A DNA stretch of 18,632 nt from JBHELG01 sp046263195 (GTDB lineage: Bacteria > Actinomycetota > Nitriliruptoria > Nitriliruptorales > JAHWKO01), in assembly GCA_046263195.1 (NCBI GenBank), contig JBHELG010000146.1:1-18632 (forward strand), given 5' to 3'. Made by a program: the position numbers and the translations under genes. The notes beneath the pieces were generated by a model. That model saw only the letters and a list, made by a program, of their open reading frames with translations, was not told the DNA's origin and made no database searches. This document shows, piece after piece, positions 1 through 6,736 of this stretch (position 1 is its first letter; each line of letters begins with the position of its first letter).

Positions 1-2042
1 ACCGCGTCCTCGAGCATCGTCATGCAGAAGGGGCAGGCGGTGGTGATGAGGTCGGGTCGCGTGGCGAGTGCCTCCTCTATGCGCTCGATGTTCACACGCT
101 TTCCGATGCGCTCCTCCATCCACATGCGTGCCCCCCCGGCACCACAGCAGAAACCGTTCGAACGGCAGCGGGGCATCTCAATCGGTTCGAGTCCCGGGAC
201 CGCGTCGACCACCCTGCGCGGAGCGGAGTACACCTCGTTGTGCCGTCCCAGGTAACAGGGGTCGTGGTACGTCACTCGAGCGTCGAGGCGGTTCGTGGCG
301 ACGAGTCGTCCCTCGTCGATGAGATGGCTCAGTAGTTCGGTGTGATGGAGCACCTCCCAGTTGCCGGAGAAGCGGGGGTACTCGTTCCTCAACGTGTTGA
401 AGCAGTGGGGGCACCAGGTGACGATCCTCTGGGTGGCGACACTGTTGAGGGTGTCGACGTTCTGCTGCACCATCATCTGATAGAGATATTCCATGCCCAT
501 GCGGCGGGCGGGGTCGCCGCAACAGGTCTCGGCCGAGCCGAGCACCGCGTAGCGCACTCCGGCATGGCCGAGCAGCTCCGCGACGGTGCGCGTGATCTTC
601 TTGGCGCGGTCGTCGACCGCTCCCGCGCATCCCACCCAGAAGACGTAGTCGACGTCTGGGGGAAGCGTCTGGCCCGGTTGGACGACGAGCGGGAGGTCGT
701 TCATGCCGCTCATCCAGTCTTCGCGCTGGCGAGCACCAATCCCCCAGGGGTTGCCAGAATTCTCCATGTTTCGCAGCATGGCTCCCGCTTCGTGGGGAAA
801 AGACGATTCCATCATCGCCTTGTAGCGCCGCATGTCCAGGATCATGTCGACATGCTCTATGTCGACCGGGCACTCCTCCACGCAGGCACCACAGGTCGTG
901 CACGACCACAAGACGTCGAAGTCGATGACCGCGCCGTCCTCTCCCGGTGTGTCGCCGACGAGTTTCATGTTCAGGATGTCGCTCGCGTCCTCCTCGGACT
1001 GCTTGCCCAGCAGGTAGGGGCCCTTCGCGAAGAGATGGTCGCGAAGATCCATGACGAGCAGCTTGGGGTTCAAAGGCTTGCCGGTGTTCCAGGCCGGACA
1101 CTGCGACTGGCAGCGGCCGCACTCCGTGCACGAGTAGAGGTCGAGCACGTTGGGCCAGCGGAGGTCCTCGACCTTGCCTACTCCGAGGACCGTGTCCTCG
1201 GTCATGGCCTCCAGGTCGATCTCGAGATGAGGCGCGGCCCCGAGCGCCTTCGGTTGCCGTGCTACGAGCTCCTTGGCCCAGATCGCGAAGATGTGCAGAT
1301 GCTTCGAGTTGAGCGTGAAAACCAGGAACCAGCCGATTATGGCGAGATGCGCTACGACTGACCCGGCCAGGACCGCTTCCAAGGTGAGCTCTGTCATGCC
1401 CACCAGGCGCTCGCCCACGAGGCGGGAGAGGAAGGCCGCCTGGGGGAATGGGGAAGTCCCAAGCGCGACCCGGGAGGCATGGATGAGGAGGAGACTGTAG
1501 GCGACGCCGAACTCGCCGAGGAGAACCCACCAGCCCCAGTCGAGGTTGCTGCCGGCGAAGCGTGAACGGCGCCCGAGTCGTCGCGGGTGCTGCGCCAAAC
1601 GGATGGCTGCGAACGAGGCGACCGCGATGATGACGAGGGCGATGAACAGGTCCTGCATGAAACCCACGACGTCGAGCAGCGTCAACGACGTGCCAGGCAA
1701 GGCGATACGCCGCGCGAACGGGATCTCATAGCCGGAGCTGAACAACTCGCCGAAGATCTCGATGATCGTCGCTTGGACGACGAGGAAGCCCCAGAACACC
1801 CATGCGTGCATGACCCCCGGTAGTGACCAGCGGAGGAGCTTCTCCTGGCCGAGCACCTTCGAGAGCAGATACCTGACGTTGCGTCTGACGTAATCCCAGG
1901 AACCGCGCTCGGGATCAGGTTGCGCCTTCCTCAACAGCCCGTACAGGAAAGCGATCCGTCGCCCCGCGAAGTAGGCCGCAACTCCGATGACGATCAATCC
2001 GACGACTATTCGGGCCGAGTTCAGGATGTCCAAGGCGTCCAC
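1..2042 (-). CDS. Membrane-bound Fe-S oxidoreductase, HdrD/EtfD-like (3' end beyond the window)
   Basis: The minus strand reads open from a GTG at 2042 to the left edge, 680 codons without a stop, so the C-terminus is missing. The GTG is preceded by AGAGGT eight bases upstream. The N-terminal ~280 residues hold about five hydrophobic segments, resembling a membrane cytochrome-b-like/NarI-like anchor. Two 4Fe-4S motifs follow: C305-x2-C308-x2-C311-x3-C315-P and C381-x2-C384-x2-C387-x3-C391-P. Then come two cysteine-rich CCG domains, with CC pairs at 507-508 and 632-633 and a closing CPFC at 670-673. This order matches HdrD-type (Fe-S)-binding proteins such as the mycobacterial Rv0338c family, proposed to pass electrons from electron-transfer flavoprotein to menaquinone. 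The domain assignment is seen directly; the ETF-dehydrogenase role is inferred from the family. No etfAB genes are in view. A heterodisulfide-reductase-like or glycolate/lactate-oxidase-like partner role is an alternative. Confidence 0.85.
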   Translation of the reverse strand, partial: MDALDILNSARIVVGLIVIGVAAYFAGRRIAFLYGLLRKAQPDPERGSWDYVRRNVRYLLSKVLGQEKLLRWSLPGVMHAWVFWGFLVVQATIIEIFGELFSSGYEIPFARRIALPGTSLTLLDVVGFMQDLFIALVIIAVASFAAIRLAQHPRRLGRRSRFAGSNLDWGWWVLLGEFGVAYSLLLIHASRVALGTSPFPQAAFLSRLVGERLVGMTELTLEAVLAGSVVAHLAIIGWFLVFTLNSKHLHIFAIWAKELVARQPKALGAAPHLEIDLEAMTEDTVLGVGKVEDLRWPNVLDLYSCTECGRCQSQCPAWNTGKPLNPKLLVMDLRDHLFAKGPYLLGKQSEEDASDILNMKLVGDTPGEDGAVIDFDVLWSCTTCGACVEECPVDIEHVDMILDMRRYKAMMESSFPHEAGAMLRNMENSGNPWGIGARQREDWMSGMNDLPLVVQPGQTLPPDVDYVFWVGCAGAVDDRAKKITRTVAELLGHAGVRYAVLGSAETCCGDPARRMGMEYLYQMMVQQNVDTLNSVATQRIVTWCPHCFNTLRNEYPRFSGNWEVLHHTELLSHLIDEGRLVATNRLDARVTYHDPCYLGRHNEVYSAPRRVVDAVPGLEPIEMPRCRSNGFCCGAGGARMWMEERIGKRVNIERIEEALATRPDLITTACPFCMTMLEDA

Positions 2043-2195
2043 TGATGGCGACCTCTGGATGCCAGGGGGCCCGAAGGCCGGGTCGGACGGCTGCTGTGAC
2101 GATCCAGCGCAGTTTACGTGCCTCGAGAACGCCCCCCGATACGCGCGCTGCCCTTCGTTGCTTCCGTGCCGCGGGCGGCCAGCTAGCGTTGCGGC

Positions 2196-2786
2196 ATGCT
2201 GCTGCGGCGGGCACTCACTGCCTTGCTCACTGCCGTGCTCGTGGTCGGCTGTACGGCCGGTGCAACATCCGACGGCAAAGCCGTTCCGGAACGGGTCGAT
2301 TCCGCCCCGCCGGCCCCGGCGTTCGAGCAGGTCCCGCCGCTGCACCCGTCCATAGACGGCTATCCCAATGCGATGCTTCGGCTCGTCGGGCCGACTGGGG
2401 AGGCGGTGACGGTCGCGGCGAAGGTGGCCGACACCGCCTCGCGCCGCGCCCACGGCCTCATGGAGGTACCCGAGCTCCCCGACGGGGTCGGCATGTTGTT
2501 CGTCTTCCGCAGGGAGCGAAGCAGCGGGTTCTGGATGAAGGACACGCTCGTGCCATTGGATATCGCGTTTGTCGGGCCCGACGGTGTGTTGCGGCGGATC
2601 TTGCGCATGGAGCCCTGCACCGGGACGCGGGGCTGGGCGTTCTGGCGTTCCCTCCGATGTCCCGTCTACGACCCTGCCATCTCCTACCGATACGCGCTCG
2701 AGGTGCCCGCCGGCTGGTTCGAGCGGGTCGGGGTCGACACGCGGTGGAGGCTCGAACTTCCCGCGGACCTCCCGGCTATCCCCTGA
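2196..2786 (+). CDS. DUF192-family lipoprotein
   Basis: This is a 196-residue protein with a lipoprotein signal: RR at 4-5, a hydrophobic stretch, and a lipobox V16-V-G-C19. It should be exported and lipid-anchored on the outer face of the membrane. Residues ~58-190 carry the DUF192 pattern: a GLM motif, GMLFVF, FWMKDT, PLDI, and a late ALEVPAGWFER segment. DUF192 proteins are small exported beta-rich proteins of unknown biochemical role. The gene is divergent from the Fe-S oxidoreductase, with 153 bases between the starts. No strong Shine-Dalgarno site precedes this ATG, but it gives the complete signal peptide. It is followed 94 bases later by a small membrane-protein gene on the same strand. 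Identity as DUF192 is confident; the function is unknown. Confidence 0.85.
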   Translation: MLLRRALTALLTAVLVVGCTAGATSDGKAVPERVDSAPPAPAFEQVPPLHPSIDGYPNAMLRLVGPTGEAVTVAAKVADTASRRAHGLMEVPELPDGVGMLFVFRRERSSGFWMKDTLVPLDIAFVGPDGVLRRILRMEPCTGTRGWAFWRSLRCPVYDPAISYRYALEVPAGWFERVGVDTRWRLELPADLPAIP

Positions 2787-2845
2787 ACGCCAGCGGCACG
2801 CGTGCCAGGGGGGAGCTAACTACCGTGTCCACGAGTGCTGTCCCC

Positions 2846-2867
2846 GCGGTACAGATGCGGTACAGAT
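2846..2867 (+). repeat. Perfect 11-bp tandem direct repeat upstream of a small membrane-protein gene
   Basis: The 11-base unit GCGGTACAGAT occurs twice head to tail, ending four bases before the AGGAGG ribosome-binding site of the gene at 2881. It could be a binding site for a regulator or a chance slippage product. Nothing else in the window shares the unit as far as I can see. Confidence 0.6.
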
Positions 2868-2880
2868 ATAGGAGGAGTCC

Positions 2881-3114
2881 GTGGAGAGCTGGCAGGTCGT
2901 GCTGATTGCCTTCTTCGTGCTGCTGCCACTCGTGCTCATGCTCGACTTCTGGGGAGACGAACGCCTCACGGCTCGTGGCGGGCCCATCCCGCGCCAGTGG
3001 CCCCGTCACGAGCTCCCCGTCGAGGGTCAGTCCACCCGCCCGCCGCGTGGCCGGCGACCCGGGACCGGGGCCGTGGTCCCTGAGGAGGCGGGCAGCCCTC
3101 CCTTCGGAGAGTAA
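2881..3114 (+). CDS. Small single-pass membrane protein, function unknown
   Basis: The product is 77 residues, starting at GTG. The start is supported by a near-perfect AGGAGG at 2871-2876, five bases upstream, which is among the best ribosome-binding sites in the window. Residues ~4-21 form one hydrophobic helix, followed directly by an acidic/aromatic DFWGDE stretch. The rest is a Pro/Arg/Gly-rich, probably disordered tail, predicted to be cytoplasmic or exposed depending on orientation. I recognise no family. It sits between the DUF192 lipoprotein and the dnaK promoter, so it may be the last gene of a short two-gene unit. The ribosome-binding site and the helix argue for a real gene, but coding status is not proven from one sequence. 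Confidence 0.6.
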   Translation: MESWQVVLIAFFVLLPLVLMLDFWGDERLTARGGPIPRQWPRHELPVEGQSTRPPRGRRPGTGAVVPEEAGSPPFGE

Positions 3115-3219
3115 AGGGGATGGAGGCGAAGCGACCCACGGGTTAGCAGCCACTCCCACTCCGCAGACCATCTCTCGCTTCCCGTTGTGAGCAAGTCGTA
3201 TGCGAATGGACTCTAGAAA

Positions 3220-3240
3220 CTTGACAGACGGAGGCTCATG
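3220..3240 (+). promoter_or_regulatory. HAIR-like operator (HspR binding site) upstream of dnaK
   Basis: The half-sites are CTTGACA (3220-3226) and GCTCATG (3234-3240), separated by exactly seven bases. The known HAIR consensus of HspR is CTTGAGT-N7-ACTCAAG. Five of seven positions match in each half, and the spacing is exact. The site overlaps the -35 element and most of the spacer of the predicted dnaK promoter, as expected for a repressor that blocks RNA polymerase. HspR itself is encoded downstream at 7975, which implies autoregulation. Binding is inference from the motif and context. Confidence 0.7.
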
Positions 3241-3248
3241 CTTATCAT
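3221..3248 (+). promoter_or_regulatory. Predicted housekeeping-type promoter of the dnaK operon
   Basis: A perfect -35 TTGACA (3221-3226) is followed after 16 bases by TATCAT (3243-3248), one mismatch from the TATAAT -10 consensus. In such GC-rich DNA this pair stands out. It would start transcription near 3255, leaving a ~75-base leader before dnaK. It is the only convincing promoter I found in the window. Confidence 0.65.
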
Positions 3249-3329
3249 GGAGGCAAGAGAAACGGCGGGGCGCCGCCTGGTGCACCTGCCTCTCAGCCTG
3301 GTCGAGACGAAGTTGAGGAGGCCTACAAG

Positions 3330-5174
3330 ATGGCGAGAGCTGTAGGGATTGACCTCGGCACGACGAACTCCGTTGTTGCCGTCATGGAGGGTGGCGAGCC
3401 GACGGTGATCCCGAACGCCGAGGGCTCGCGCACCACCCCTTCGGTCGTCGCGTTCAGCAAGTCTGCGGAGGTGCTGGTCGGGGAGGTCGCCAAGCGTCAG
3501 GCGATCACCAACCCGGACCGCACCATCCGTTCCGTGAAGCGCCACATGGGTACGAACTGGGGCGTCGACATCGACGGCCGGCGCTACACGGCCCAGGAGA
3601 TCTCCGCGCGGATTCTCATGAAGCTCAAGCGCGATGCCGAGGCCTACCTCGGTGACACGGTGACCCAGGCGGTCATCACCGTCCCGGCCTACTTCGACGA
3701 CGCCCAGCGTCAGGCCACGAAGGAGGCGGGGGAGATCGCGGGGATGGAAGTATTGCGGCTCGTGGCCGAGCCGACCGCGGCGTCGCTGGCCTACGGGCTG
3801 GAGAAGGCCGAGGAGCAGACGATTCTCGTCTTCGATCTCGGCGGAGGCACCTACGACGTCTCGGTGCTCGAACTCGCCGAGGGCGTGTTCGACGTCAAGG
3901 CTACGAGTGGTGACAGTCACCTCGGCGGCGACGACTGGGACGAGGTCGTCATGGACTGGATGGTGACGAGCTTCAAGAACAGCCAGGGGGTGGATCTCGC
4001 GAAGGATCGCATGGCCCTGCAGCGGCTGAAGGAGGCCGCCGAAAAGGCGAAGATCGACCTTTCTCAGGTGACCGAGACCTCCATCAACCTGCCCTTCATA
4101 ACGGCAACCGATGCAGGACCGCTGCACCTGGAGCAGACCCTGACGCGGGCGAAGTTCAACGAGCTCAGCGCCCACCTGGTCGAGAGGCTGCGCGGACCGT
4201 TCCAACAGGCGATCAAGGATGCGGAGATCCCCGTCACAGCCATCGACCACATCATTCTCGTGGGTGGTGCAACCCGTACGCCTGCTGTGCAGGACCTCGT
4301 GCGTGACCTGACTGGAGGCAAGGAGCCTCACAAGGGTGTGAACCCAGACGAGGTCGTCGCGGTGGGAGCGGCGCTGCAGGCCGGCGTGCTGAAGGGAGAG
4401 GTCAAAGACGTTCTCCTGCTCGACGTCACCCCGCTTTCGCTCGGAATCGAGACGAAGGGCGGGGTCATGCACAAGCTCATCGAGCGCAACACGACCATCC
4501 CCACGCGCCGCTCCGAGGTGTTCACCACCGCCGAGGACAGTCAGCCATCGGTCGAGATTCATGTGCTCCAAGGTGAGCGGGAGATGGCTACCGACAACAA
4601 GACGCTGGGCAAGTTCCTGCTCACGGACATCCCGCCCGCACCACGCGGCATGCCTCAGATCGAGGTCACTTTCGACATCGACGCGAACGGCATCGTCCAC
4701 GTCTCCGCCAAGGATCTCGGTACCAGCAAGGAGCAGTCGATGACCATCACGGGTGGGTCGGCCCTGCCCCGTGATGACATCGATCAGATGATCCGCGACG
4801 CCGAACGTCACGCCGAGGAAGACCGTCGTCGGCGGGAAGCCGCGGAGACCCGCAACCAGGGTGACCAGGTCCTCTACCAGACGGAGCGGCTCCTGCGTGA
4901 GCACGCTGAGAGGATCCCGGCGGACGTCAAGGCGCGTGTCGAGTCGGCCGCAGGCGACCTGCGCGAGGCCCTGAAGGGTGACGACGTCAACGCGATCCGC
5001 GCGCAGACGGAAGCGCTCATGGCCGCCAGCCAGGAGCTCGGCCAGGCCATCTACGCGGCAGGGCAGCAGGCTGGCGCAACCACCGGCCCAGCCGGCGCCA
5101 GCCAGCCCGCTGATGAGGAGGTGGTGGAGGCCGAGGTCGTCGAGGAGGGTGGAGATCAGGAGGCCGCCAGCTGA
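3330..5174 (+). CDS. dnaK: Hsp70 chaperone DnaK
   Basis: The product is a 614-residue cytoplasmic ATP-dependent chaperone that binds exposed hydrophobic peptides and cycles with DnaJ and GrpE. The ATG at 3330 follows GAGGAGG by about eight bases. Visible marks are the phosphate-1 loop GIDLGTTNS at residues 6-14, phosphate-2 DLGGGTYD starting at D169, the adenosine motif ILVGGATRTP from residue 309, and the interdomain linker DVLLLDVTPLSLG from residue 360. The substrate-binding domain and helical lid follow, with the acidic tail EEVVEAEVVEE typical of actinobacterial and other bacterial DnaKs. The region after the KRHMG segment is short, lacking the ~24-residue insert of Gram-negative DnaKs, which fits a Gram-positive host. 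It is the first gene of the heat-shock unit behind the HAIR-controlled promoter. In Streptomyces, DnaK acts as a co-repressor with HspR; this is probable here but not shown. Confidence 0.99.
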   Translation: MARAVGIDLGTTNSVVAVMEGGEPTVIPNAEGSRTTPSVVAFSKSAEVLVGEVAKRQAITNPDRTIRSVKRHMGTNWGVDIDGRRYTAQEISARILMKLKRDAEAYLGDTVTQAVITVPAYFDDAQRQATKEAGEIAGMEVLRLVAEPTAASLAYGLEKAEEQTILVFDLGGGTYDVSVLELAEGVFDVKATSGDSHLGGDDWDEVVMDWMVTSFKNSQGVDLAKDRMALQRLKEAAEKAKIDLSQVTETSINLPFITATDAGPLHLEQTLTRAKFNELSAHLVERLRGPFQQAIKDAEIPVTAIDHIILVGGATRTPAVQDLVRDLTGGKEPHKGVNPDEVVAVGAALQAGVLKGEVKDVLLLDVTPLSLGIETKGGVMHKLIERNTTIPTRRSEVFTTAEDSQPSVEIHVLQGEREMATDNKTLGKFLLTDIPPAPRGMPQIEVTFDIDANGIVHVSAKDLGTSKEQSMTITGGSALPRDDIDQMIRDAERHAEEDRRRREAAETRNQGDQVLYQTERLLREHAERIPADVKARVESAAGDLREALKGDDVNAIRAQTEALMAASQELGQAIYAAGQQAGATTGPAGASQPADEEVVEAEVVEEGGDQEAAS

Positions 5175-5236
5175 TATCGAGGCGGTGGAGCTGTACAGCA
5201 GCGACGAGGTGCTGAAACGCGAGAAGGGGGGAAAAG

Positions 5237-5854
5237 ATGAGTTTGGGCCGCTATTACCCGCGGGAGGTTGCGAGCCTCCAAGACGAGGTCGAGCGAATGT
5301 TCCGCAGCTTTCTCGGTGCTGGCATGGGGGGCGGCGAGTCTGCTCCCAGCACGGCAGGGGCGTGGAGCCCGGCGTTGGACGTCGAGGAGACCCAGGAGGC
5401 GTTCGTCCTCCACGTCGAGCTGCCGGGGTGCCGACCCGAGGACGTCGAGGTGAACCTCGAGGAGAATGTGCTCACCGTGACCGGTGAGCGCGGCTTCTAC
5501 GACGAGCGTGAGGCCGAAGGCTTCCGCCGCATCGAGCGTCGCTTCGGCCGCTTCCACCGGGCGGTGCGTCTGCCCGACCGGGTGGACCCCGACCGGGTCG
5601 AGGCGAGCTTCGAGAATGGCCTTCTCACGATCAACGTGCCGAAGGCCGAGGAGGCGAGGCCGCGTCGTATTCAGGTACGCGCACGAGCTGGCGGCGAAGA
5701 CCGAGGTGGCGAGGCGGGACCCTTGCCTAGCGGCGCGGACGAGATAAAGGGACGCAGCGCTACCGGAGAGAGCGGGGCATCACCAGGTGCCTGGGGCGGC
5801 ATTGAAGGTGGCGGCAGCGCGGGGGGCGGAGCCGCCGGGGAGCAGCGGAGATGA
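5237..5854 (+). CDS. Small heat-shock protein of the Hsp20/alpha-crystallin family
   Basis: The product is a 205-residue holdase-type chaperone that would keep unfolding proteins soluble for DnaK/ClpB. The ATG at 5237 follows a GGGGGG ribosome-binding site by about four bases. Residues ~45-140 form the alpha-crystallin domain: VELPGCRPEDVEV, NVLTVTGER, FGRFHRAVRLP, and FENGLLTINVPK near its end. An IxV oligomerisation motif (I145-Q-V147) follows. Unusually, ~58 more residues rich in Gly, Ala, Ser and Glu come after the IxV motif, where most relatives stop within about ten. The gene lies 62 bases after dnaK and 98 bases before grpE, so it is embedded in the dnaK operon rather than standing alone. 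It is probably co-induced with dnaK. Family identity is certain; the exact substrate role is inferred. Confidence 0.95.
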   Translation: MSLGRYYPREVASLQDEVERMFRSFLGAGMGGGESAPSTAGAWSPALDVEETQEAFVLHVELPGCRPEDVEVNLEENVLTVTGERGFYDEREAEGFRRIERRFGRFHRAVRLPDRVDPDRVEASFENGLLTINVPKAEEARPRRIQVRARAGGEDRGGEAGPLPSGADEIKGRSATGESGASPGAWGGIEGGGSAGGGAAGEQRR

Positions 5855-5883
5855 AGGCGGAGATGGCCGGGAGGTCATTGAAG

Positions 5884-5908
5884 GGGGGCCGGCCGAGCGC
5901 CGGCCCCC
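5884..5908 (+). terminator. Strong GC stem-loop between hsp20 and grpE (attenuator, terminator or mRNA stabiliser)
   Basis: Two perfectly complementary 10-base arms, GGGGGCCGGC (5884-5893) and GCCGGCCCCC (5899-5908), enclose a five-base loop CGAGC. No run of T follows. It begins 30 bases after the hsp20 stop and ends 44 bases before the grpE start. A stem this stable without a U-tract could act as an actinobacterial-style partial terminator, a 3'-end stabiliser for a dnaK-hsp20 message, or a processing boundary. The structure is certain from the sequence; the role is inference. Confidence 0.7.
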
Positions 5909-5952
5909 ACCGTCAAGGCCCCAGCCAGTGAGGAAGTAGTTCCCAGAGGAGC

Positions 5953-6720
5953 ATGATGACACAGAACCGACCGCCGACCCCGCCAGGACCCGCGCCGGAC
6001 GAGTCCTTGTCCGCCCGCTTCGCTGCCGGGACCCCAGAAGCGCACGAGCACGAGGTCGAGAACCAGCCCAGCGCTTCCGGTAGCGAGAAGTCGAACGAAG
6101 CCGGGGGCGTGAGCGGCAAGAGGACGGAGCATGCCGGCCCCCCGCTGGACGAACCGGTCCAACCTGAACCGGCGGCTGGTGGGGAAGCTCGCCCCAAGAT
6201 CGCACCTGAAGGCAACGACTCGACCGAACAGCCAGCTGTGGAGGACGCCCGCTCGCGAGAGGAGCTCATCGCAGCTCTGAAGTCCGCTGAGGCTGCCCGC
6301 GACGAGTACCTCGAGGACCTGCGCCGCACACAGGCCGAGTTCCAGAACTTCCGCAAGCGGACCATGCGCGAAGGTGCCCTTCAACGCGAGCAGGGCATGA
6401 TCGAAGTCCTGTCGCGACTCATGGACGTGGTCGACGACTTCGAGCTCGCCGTGCTCGCGGTCGACTCCGCGACCGAGGTGGCGACCCTTCACAAGGGGAT
6501 CGAGATGGTCTACGCGAAGTTCGTCGAGGTCCTGAAGTCCTTCGGACTCGAGAAGATCGGACAGGAGGGGGTCCCCTTTGATCCCCAGCGTCACGATGCC
6601 GTGCAACGCGTCGAAGACGGTGAGCACCGGGGGGAGCCAATCGTGGTTGAGGTCCTGCGTCCTGGCTACCTCGTGGGCGGCCGGGTGTTGCGCCCTGCGA
6701 TGGTGAAGGTCGTCACGTAG
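5953..6720 (+). CDS. grpE: GrpE nucleotide-exchange factor for DnaK
   Basis: The product is up to 255 residues and speeds ADP release from DnaK as a dimer. Two adjacent ATGs occur at 5953 and 5956. AGAGGAG at 5945-5951 is only one base from the first and four from the second, so the second is the more likely start. Residues 1-~90 are a Pro/Glu-rich, low-complexity tail, longer than in E. coli GrpE. Residues ~95-150 give the long coiled coil with the RRTQAEFQNFRKR signature. The C-terminal beta domain ends GYLVGGRVLRPAMVKV, a very typical GrpE ending. The gene lies 16 bases before dnaJ, so the two are likely co-transcribed and translated from adjacent sites. Identification is firm. Confidence 0.97.
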   Translation: MMTQNRPPTPPGPAPDESLSARFAAGTPEAHEHEVENQPSASGSEKSNEAGGVSGKRTEHAGPPLDEPVQPEPAAGGEARPKIAPEGNDSTEQPAVEDARSREELIAALKSAEAARDEYLEDLRRTQAEFQNFRKRTMREGALQREQGMIEVLSRLMDVVDDFELAVLAVDSATEVATLHKGIEMVYAKFVEVLKSFGLEKIGQEGVPFDPQRHDAVQRVEDGEHRGEPIVVEVLRPGYLVGGRVLRPAMVKVVT

Positions 6721-6736
6721 CCCAGGAGGGGGAGTA

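Noticed and set aside
178..1530. A 450-codon minus-strand open frame within the Fe-S oxidoreductase region
   Set aside because: It is out of frame with the 4Fe-4S and CCG motifs, and its product is an Arg/Pro/Gly-rich low-complexity chain. The true frame is the one starting at 2042.
2043..2195. Promoters for the divergent Fe-S oxidoreductase and DUF192 genes
   Set aside because: The divergent gap must hold promoters, but no -35/-10 pair with acceptable spacing stood out on either strand.
2795..2806. Palindrome GGCACGCGTGCC after the DUF192 gene
   Set aside because: As RNA it gives only a four-base stem with a four-base loop and no T-run, too weak to call a terminator.
3264..3277. GGCGG/CCGCC hairpin in the dnaK leader
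   Set aside because: A five-base GC stem is common by chance in this composition. There is no clear link to the ribosome-binding site, so a thermosensor cannot be claimed.
3213..4904. A 563-codon open frame on the strand opposite dnaK
   Set aside because: Long antisense frames opposite dnaK are a known artefact of codon bias in GC-rich genes. The product is rich in His, Arg, Leu and Val without domain motifs, and the sense gene is unmistakable.
5190..5199. Palindrome GCTGTACAGC between dnaK and hsp20
   Set aside because: It is ten bases without a loop, has no match to HAIR or CIRCE, and is expected by chance at this length.
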